This document shows positions 6,125 through 10,568 of a stretch of DNA of 10,568 nucleotides, one piece after another; position 1 is the stretch's first letter; every line of letters begins with the position of its first letter. Location of the stretch: NCBI GenBank assembly GCA_964512045.1, contig CAZEJK010000177.1, positions 1-10,568 of the forward strand. Direction: 5' to 3'. The position numbers were made by a program, and so were the translations under genes. The DNA is from CAZEJK01 sp964512045. Lineage in GTDB: Bacteria; Acidobacteriota; Thermoanaerobaculia; Thermoanaerobaculales; Sulfomarinibacteraceae. Under the pieces are notes generated by a model that saw only the letters and a list, made by a program, of their open reading frames with translations, did no database searches and was not told the origin of the DNA.

Positions 6125-8251
6125 ATGAGCGAGACCGTTGCCTCCGACGACACCAGCGCCGTCTTCGGATCGGTCGGTAGCTGGTGCAGCGCGAGCGTGA
6201 GCTCGAGCGGGGTGTGGGCGCGACTGCGCCGAGGTGATCTGATCCTCCTCGGCGTGATCACGGCGTTCTACCTGGCGACGCGTCTGGTTGCGCTCACACA
6301 GTATCCGATCTACCTGTTCTGCGATGAGGCGATCCATGGGCAGATCGCTCGGGACTTCCTCGCCAACGGCCTGCGCGATCCGGAAGGAGTCCTCCTGCCC
6401 GCGTTCTTTCGCAACGTCGAGAAGTACAGCCTGAGCACCTCGGTGTACGTCCAGACAGTGGCAGTGGCTCTGTTCGGGGCCTCGGCCGAGGTCTTGCGGG
6501 TGACCTCGGTTCTCGTCGGGACGCTGGCGGTTGTGGCGCTCGGTCTGGCGATGCGGATCATCTTCGATGCGCGCGTGTGGTGGACGGTTCCCCTTGCACT
6601 CGCGGGGACCCCGGCGTGGTTTCTCCACTCTCGCACGGCGTTCGAGACGGCGATGATGGTCGGTTTCTTCGGGGTGTTCGTGCTCACCTACCTTCTGTAC
6701 CGGATGCACTCGCCGTGGTGGGCGCCGGCCGCGGTGCTGTTCGGAGCCGCCACGTTCTACAGCTACACCAACGGGCAGGGCGTCATGGCGGTGTGCTGCG
6801 TCGGGCTCTTGGTGAGCGATGCGCGCTACCACCTCGATGTGCTGCGTCGCAGACCGAGAGTGGTGGCCGTGGCTGCGGTGGTGCTCGTGCTGGTCGTCGG
6901 CCCCTACCTTCGGTTCCGGTTCGTGCTCCACCCCGGAATGGTGAGCGAGCACCTCAGGAACCTGAGCTCGTACTGGGTGAGCGACCTGGCGGTCTCCGAG
7001 AAGATCGAGCGCTATCTGACCACGTACACCCGCGCGCTGGACCCCGGGTACTGGTTTGTGGAGGACTCCGAGGAGCTCGTCCGGCATCGGATGCGTGGCT
7101 ACGGTCACCTGCCGATCTGGATGCTCCCGCCAGTGCTCCTCGGGGTCGGGGTGTGCCTGTGGCGCTGGCGATCGCCGCCGCACAGGCTGGTGCTCATCGC
7201 AGTCCTCGCGGCTCCGTTCTCGGCCGCCCTGGTGGAGCTTCGGATCACCCGTGTGCTGGCGATGGTGGTACCGGCCGCCATGCTGGCCGGGATCGGTCTC
7301 GAGCAGGTTCATGTCTGGCTGCGCAGGGTGCGACCGTTGCGGGTGGTCGTGCCATCCGCCGCAGCGGTGGTGCTGACGGGAGGCGCCACGTTCCTCACGT
7401 GGGACGCTCTGACCTACGGCAGCCTCTGGTACCGCGATTACGGTCTGTACGGCATGCAGTACGGGGCGCGCCAGGTGTTCGGAGCAGTGGCCGAGGAGCT
7501 CGAGGAGGAGCCCACGCGCACGATCATGGTCTCCCACACCTGGGCGAACAACCCGTGGTCGTTTGTCGAGCTGTTGCTGGACGAGACGCAGCGACGACGG
7601 GTCGTGCTGTTTGCTCTCGACGATTTTCTGTTGAACCGTCGCCCGATGCCGCCGGACGCACTGTGGGTGCTGCCAGCGGAGTCGTTGGAACGAGCAGTGG
7701 CCTCCGACAAGCTCGAGGTCACCGGACCCGAGCGGATGATCCTGTACCCGGACGGTCGGCCAGGGTTCGTGTTCGTTCGGATGCACTACACCGAGCGCGC
7801 GTCGGAGATCTTCGCCGCCGAGGCGGTCGCGCGACGTCGGCTCGTCGAGACGCAGGTGGAGGTGGATGGCGTGCCGACCCCGGTGCGCCACTCGCTGCTG
7901 GATATCGGCAGCATCGACCTTGCGTTCGATGGGAGGTTCGAGACCGTTGCTCGGACGGCCGATGCCGAGCCGTGCATCATCGAGCTGGTTCTGCCGTCTC
8001 CGCGACCGCTGGCAGCAGTCCGGCTGATGCTGTGGTCGCCGTACTACGAGATCCGGGTGGTGGCGACCCCCGCTGACGGCGGCGAGCCTGTCGAGACGCG
8101 CCAGCGGTTCGTCGACCTGGGGCTCAACCCGACGGTCGAGGTGGTTCTTCCCGAGGCCGTCGAGGTGCGCACGGTGAGGATCGAGATTACAAAGAGGGGC
8201 GATCGGCACGTCCATGTGCGTGAGATCGAGCTCATGGCGGAGCGACCGTGA
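6125..8251 (+). CDS. Polytopic GT-C glycosyltransferase (GT39/ArnT/PMT-like) with a C-terminal discoidin-like domain
   Basis: This is a 708-aa inner-membrane protein expected to transfer a sugar from a polyprenyl-phosphate donor to an acceptor on the outer face. The ATG at 6125 lies 10 bases after the previous stop, with only a weak ribosome site, suggesting coupled translation. A Ser-rich cytosolic start (1-35) leads to about eleven hydrophobic segments between residues 38 and 424. The first outer loop has FCDEAIHGQIARDFL, where D67-E68 fit the catalytic Asp-Glu of ArnT/PMT-type enzymes. FLHSRTAFETAMM (167-179) is also typical. Residues 425-590 are soluble. Residues 590-705 look like a galactose-binding/F5/8-type beta-sandwich: IDLAFDGRFET, IIELVLPSPRPLAAVRL and the closing VREIELM. 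The stop overlaps the next start. The substrate cannot be read from the sequence. Confidence 0.83.
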   Translation: MSETVASDDTSAVFGSVGSWCSASVSSSGVWARLRRGDLILLGVITAFYLATRLVALTQYPIYLFCDEAIHGQIARDFLANGLRDPEGVLLPAFFRNVEKYSLSTSVYVQTVAVALFGASAEVLRVTSVLVGTLAVVALGLAMRIIFDARVWWTVPLALAGTPAWFLHSRTAFETAMMVGFFGVFVLTYLLYRMHSPWWAPAAVLFGAATFYSYTNGQGVMAVCCVGLLVSDARYHLDVLRRRPRVVAVAAVVLVLVVGPYLRFRFVLHPGMVSEHLRNLSSYWVSDLAVSEKIERYLTTYTRALDPGYWFVEDSEELVRHRMRGYGHLPIWMLPPVLLGVGVCLWRWRSPPHRLVLIAVLAAPFSAALVELRITRVLAMVVPAAMLAGIGLEQVHVWLRRVRPLRVVVPSAAAVVLTGGATFLTWDALTYGSLWYRDYGLYGMQYGARQVFGAVAEELEEEPTRTIMVSHTWANNPWSFVELLLDETQRRRVVLFALDDFLLNRRPMPPDALWVLPAESLERAVASDKLEVTGPERMILYPDGRPGFVFVRMHYTERASEIFAAEAVARRRLVETQVEVDGVPTPVRHSLLDIGSIDLAFDGRFETVARTADAEPCIIELVLPSPRPLAAVRLMLWSPYYEIRVVATPADGGEPVETRQRFVDLGLNPTVEVVLPEAVEVRTVRIEITKRGDRHVHVREIELMAERP

Positions 8252-10452
8252 ACGACGGCGTAGACGACGAGCTCGGCTCGCGTCGGGTTTGCAGTCGCGG
8301 CGCGTTGTGTGTCGTGATCGCACTCTCGCTGGTGGCCATCGGCGCCGCCGTCCAGCGTACGGCCGAGCTGTGGGAAGAGCGATGGGTCCAGGACGATGCC
8401 TACATCAGCTTCCGTTATGCGCGCAACCTTATCGAGGGCCATGGGCTCGTGTTCAACGAGGGCCATCCGGTGGAGGGGTACACGAACTTTCTGTGGACGA
8501 TGGGGGCGGCAGCGGCAATCGCTTCCGGCGCCTCCGATCCGATCGGGACGATGCACGCTGTCGGGGTCGTCTGCTGGGTCCTGACGATGCTGGTGCTCCT
8601 CGTGCTCGCCGGAGCCCTGGCCTCGCGTGACCGGCAGCTGGCGGCACCGCTCCTGCTGGTTCCGTTGACGGTGCACTACTCCTATGGGCTCTGGTTCGTC
8701 TCCGGCATGGAGACGCCGCTGGTCTCCTTGCTGACGGTCATGCTTGTCGCGCTGGTGGCGCTGTACGACCGACGCCGGGCGTGGGTGCCGACGGCGGCCT
8801 CGATCGTCGGGGTGCTGCTCGTCATGACGCGACCAGACGGCGTGGTTGTGGTTGTCGCTGTGGCTCTGGTGGGGCTCGCGGTGCACTGGCGTGCTCTGCG
8901 CGAGGGGTGCAGATGGCGGGAGCTGGTCATCGGGCCGGTGATCCCATGGCTGGTCGTCTACCTGCCGTACACGATCTGGAGGGTGGTGTTCTACGGCTCC
9001 CTGCTGCCGAACACCTACTATGCGAAGGTGGCGTATCTGCCCCACTACGAACGTGGTTGGGGGTATCTCAGCGCATACCTCGGTCTGTATGAGCTGTGGC
9101 CGTTTCTTCTCCTGCCGTTGGTGGGGGCGGTGGTGGCTCGTGGTCCCACGACGCGCCGGTTTCTCTGGTGCAGCATCGCGGCGTCGGTGGCGGTGTCTCT
9201 TTATGTCGTCCGGCTCGGTGGCGACTTCATGGAGTGGAGGTTCGTGACGCCGGTCAGCGGGGTGCTGTATCCGGCGATCGTGGTCGCAGGCGGGGTGGTC
9301 CTCGCAGAGCTGGCGCGGCGGCTTGGGAAGGTGCGCTCGACGACTGGGTGGCAGACAGCGACGTGCGCGGTGGGGACCGTCATGGCGTGCGCAGGTCTCA
9401 CGGCGACGACCGTGATCGCTCGAGGTACCGCCCCGGACACCATGGTCGTGGGGCAGGAGTCCATTCCCTTGTTGGCACGGTACTGTGATCCGGAGCAGTT
9501 CGACTGGCCTCAGGTGGGTCGCGCACTCGATCGCGTGTTGCCGGAGCACGTCACGATCGCGACGACGGCTGCGGGGGCGATTCCGTACTTCTGTGACCGT
9601 GTGTGCCTGGACCTGCACGGGCTCACCGATCCGGTGATCGCTCGCGAGCCGGTGGATCCCCTGCATCGCGGGCGCATGGGGCACGAGCATTGGCTGACCG
9701 ACCTGGAGGTGATGCGCCGGCGAGGTGTCGACGTGTACCTGCCGTGGCCGGATATCAAGCGGTTCCCGGCCGCAGTGTTGACGCTGCCGGAGAACGGACG
9801 ACACCTGGTCAGTGTGCGCGTCAAGCCTGACCGGTGGGCCGACTTCCTCATTCTGAATCCGTCCGCGATGGACGTGGAGGCGTATGCGGGGAGGACGGAT
9901 GTTCGGACGTTCGACAGCGATCGGGTGGTCGATCGAGCCGCGATCGTCGAGCTTCGCGAGCAGCTCGACGGCTGGCGGCTGGTGGATCGGCTCGATCTGG
10001 AGAACCGTGCCTCAGAGGAGGCGCACGGCTTCGTGGAGGAGCACGCGCCAGACGCTCCGTACGGGCACAACTACCACACCAAGTCGTTGGCGTACTTCAG
10101 CGATCCGCCGGTCGTGCTGTCGGACGACGGCCGTCGGATCTACCATGCAGCCCGCTGGAGCATATCCGGAGTGCATGGCGGGAGGCCGTTGCGGATGGTC
10201 ATCCGTCACGATTGCACGGGCCCGCAGAGCCACTACAGGGTGGTGGTCAACGGCCGTGAGCTGAGCACGCGAGTCCGCTTCGGTTGGGCGCCGGCCCAGT
10301 GGCGTGAGGTGGCCACGACGATTCCGCCTGAAAGGCTTCGCGACGGTACCAACACCTTCGAGCTGATCCGGGTTGCCGAAGGGACATCGGACGCGGAGCT
10401 CTATCACATCTGGTTCCTGCAGCCTGAGAGCGGCTCGTCGGCCGGGCTGTAG
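8248..10452 (+). CDS. AftB-like GT-C glycosyltransferase (GT89-like) with a C-terminal beta-rich domain
   Basis: This is a 734-aa integral membrane protein. The GTG start at 8248 overlaps the preceding stop as GTGA, with GGAG at 8239-8242. Motifs match the family that includes mycobacterial arabinofuranosyltransferase AftB: VQDDAYISFRYARN with D49-D50 in the first outer loop, VEGYTNFLW (75-83), MTRPDG (193-198), LLPNTYYAK (252-260) and GGDFMEWRF (324-332). About ten or eleven membrane segments lie between residues 17 and 392. The following soluble part carries AAGAIPYF...LHGLTDP (441-461), also typical of these proteins, with nearby C449 and C453. Residues about 590-725 form a separate beta-rich region (RPLRMVIRHD, YRVVVNGREL, NTFELIRV, YHIWFLQ) resembling a carbohydrate-binding sandwich. 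Such homologs occur well outside mycobacteria with unknown sugars, so arabinose transfer should not be assumed. It is the last gene of the operon in view. Confidence 0.82.
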   Translation: MNDGVDDELGSRRVCSRGALCVVIALSLVAIGAAVQRTAELWEERWVQDDAYISFRYARNLIEGHGLVFNEGHPVEGYTNFLWTMGAAAAIASGASDPIGTMHAVGVVCWVLTMLVLLVLAGALASRDRQLAAPLLLVPLTVHYSYGLWFVSGMETPLVSLLTVMLVALVALYDRRRAWVPTAASIVGVLLVMTRPDGVVVVVAVALVGLAVHWRALREGCRWRELVIGPVIPWLVVYLPYTIWRVVFYGSLLPNTYYAKVAYLPHYERGWGYLSAYLGLYELWPFLLLPLVGAVVARGPTTRRFLWCSIAASVAVSLYVVRLGGDFMEWRFVTPVSGVLYPAIVVAGGVVLAELARRLGKVRSTTGWQTATCAVGTVMACAGLTATTVIARGTAPDTMVVGQESIPLLARYCDPEQFDWPQVGRALDRVLPEHVTIATTAAGAIPYFCDRVCLDLHGLTDPVIAREPVDPLHRGRMGHEHWLTDLEVMRRRGVDVYLPWPDIKRFPAAVLTLPENGRHLVSVRVKPDRWADFLILNPSAMDVEAYAGRTDVRTFDSDRVVDRAAIVELREQLDGWRLVDRLDLENRASEEAHGFVEEHAPDAPYGHNYHTKSLAYFSDPPVVLSDDGRRIYHAARWSISGVHGGRPLRMVIRHDCTGPQSHYRVVVNGRELSTRVRFGWAPAQWREVATTIPPERLRDGTNTFELIRVAEGTSDAELYHIWFLQPESGSSAGL

Positions 10453-10568
10453 CGACTAACGCGGTCGCGGGCCGCAACCGAAGTGATGCTCCGAAGGCGC
10501 CGGTCCCGCGCCCGCGTAGCTGTAAGGTATTGACCTTCCATGGATATCCCCTGAGGTCTCAGAAGGGG
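10453..10568. other. Non-coding right end with clustered short palindromes
   Basis: No gene is supported in these 116 bases. Three palindromic elements lie close together: CCATGG (10538-10543), GGATATCC (10542-10549) and CTGAG-GT-CTCAG (10551-10562). The last is flanked by CCC and GGG, so it could extend as an interrupted stem to the window edge. A TTGACC at 10530-10535 resembles a -35 box, but no -10 follows at proper spacing. It may be the operon's 3' end or a control region for a gene outside the window. Confidence 0.3.

Noticed and set aside
5014..6261. Minus-strand frame of 415 codons opposite GGT and the HHE gene
   Set aside because: Low-complexity Arg/Leu/Pro-rich translation with no recognisable domain; both opposing genes are well supported.
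6032..8323. Very long minus-strand frame (763 codons) opposite the first glycosyltransferase
   Set aside because: Rich in His, Arg, Gln, Asp and Pro with no motifs or membrane segments. It mirrors the codon pattern of the plus-strand gene and overlaps another such frame at 8044-9804.
8044..9804. Minus-strand frame of 586 codons opposite the AftB-like gene
   Set aside because: Same biased composition, no domains, and the plus strand has clear GT-C motifs.
1..10568. tRNA or rRNA genes, CRISPR arrays, insertion sequences, toxin-antitoxin or phage-defence modules
   Set aside because: Looked for on both strands. No repeated arrays, transposase motifs, terminal inverted repeats or structured RNA signatures were recognised by eye.

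Overview
The window is GC-rich, gene-dense bacterial DNA carrying a 10-base run of N, so it is probably a scaffold from a draft or metagenomic assembly. Several traits point to a free-living Gram-negative-type organism with a large secretome, something like Acidobacteriota (Thermoanaerobaculia-like) or Myxococcota. These are a secreted gingipain-like protease with fibronectin type III and dockerin modules, an exported gamma-glutamyltransferase, and big polytopic GT-C glycosyltransferases. The taxonomic guess is inference from gene style only and has low confidence.

Layout. Positions 2-1828 (+) hold the C-terminal 600 or so residues of a large secreted protein. Its first domain in view matches the Ig-like domain that follows the catalytic domain of C25 (gingipain) peptidases. 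It then has beta-sandwich, fibronectin-like, jelly-roll (MAM/immune-inhibitor-like), fibronectin type III and type I dockerin modules. A good intrinsic terminator follows at 1856-1888. Positions 1943-2394 (+) hold a small exported DUF4440/SnoaL-like (NTF2-fold) gene that is broken, as read, by a one-base deletion near 2276-2280. Converging on it at 2582-3550 (-) is a PlsC-type lysophospholipid acyltransferase.

From a 162-base divergent spacer, a tightly packed four-gene operon runs rightwards: exported gamma-glutamyltransferase (3713-5455), a soluble diiron HHE/hemerythrin-like protein (5452-6114), an ArnT/PMT-like GT-C glycosyltransferase (6125-8251) and an AftB-like GT-C glycosyltransferase (8248-10452). 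The joints are a 4-base ATGA overlap, a 10-base gap and a 4-base GTGA overlap, which suggest one transcript and coupled translation. The operon start looks leaderless: an extended -10 box ends 7 bases before the ATG, and a perfect dyad sits where the -35 would be.

How the genes may fit together. The GGT would act on glutathione or other gamma-glutamyl compounds in the periplasm. The HHE protein has a four-His/two-Glu ligand set like that of YtfE/RIC iron-sulfur repair proteins, so the first half of the operon may be linked to thiol, redox or nitrosative stress. The two polyprenyl-phosphate-sugar-type glycosyltransferases would modify a lipid or surface glycan on the outer face of the inner membrane. 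Both carry a beta-rich C-terminal module. No RNA genes, CRISPR arrays, insertion sequences or clear mobile elements were seen. The last 116 bases contain clustered palindromes and no recognisable gene.
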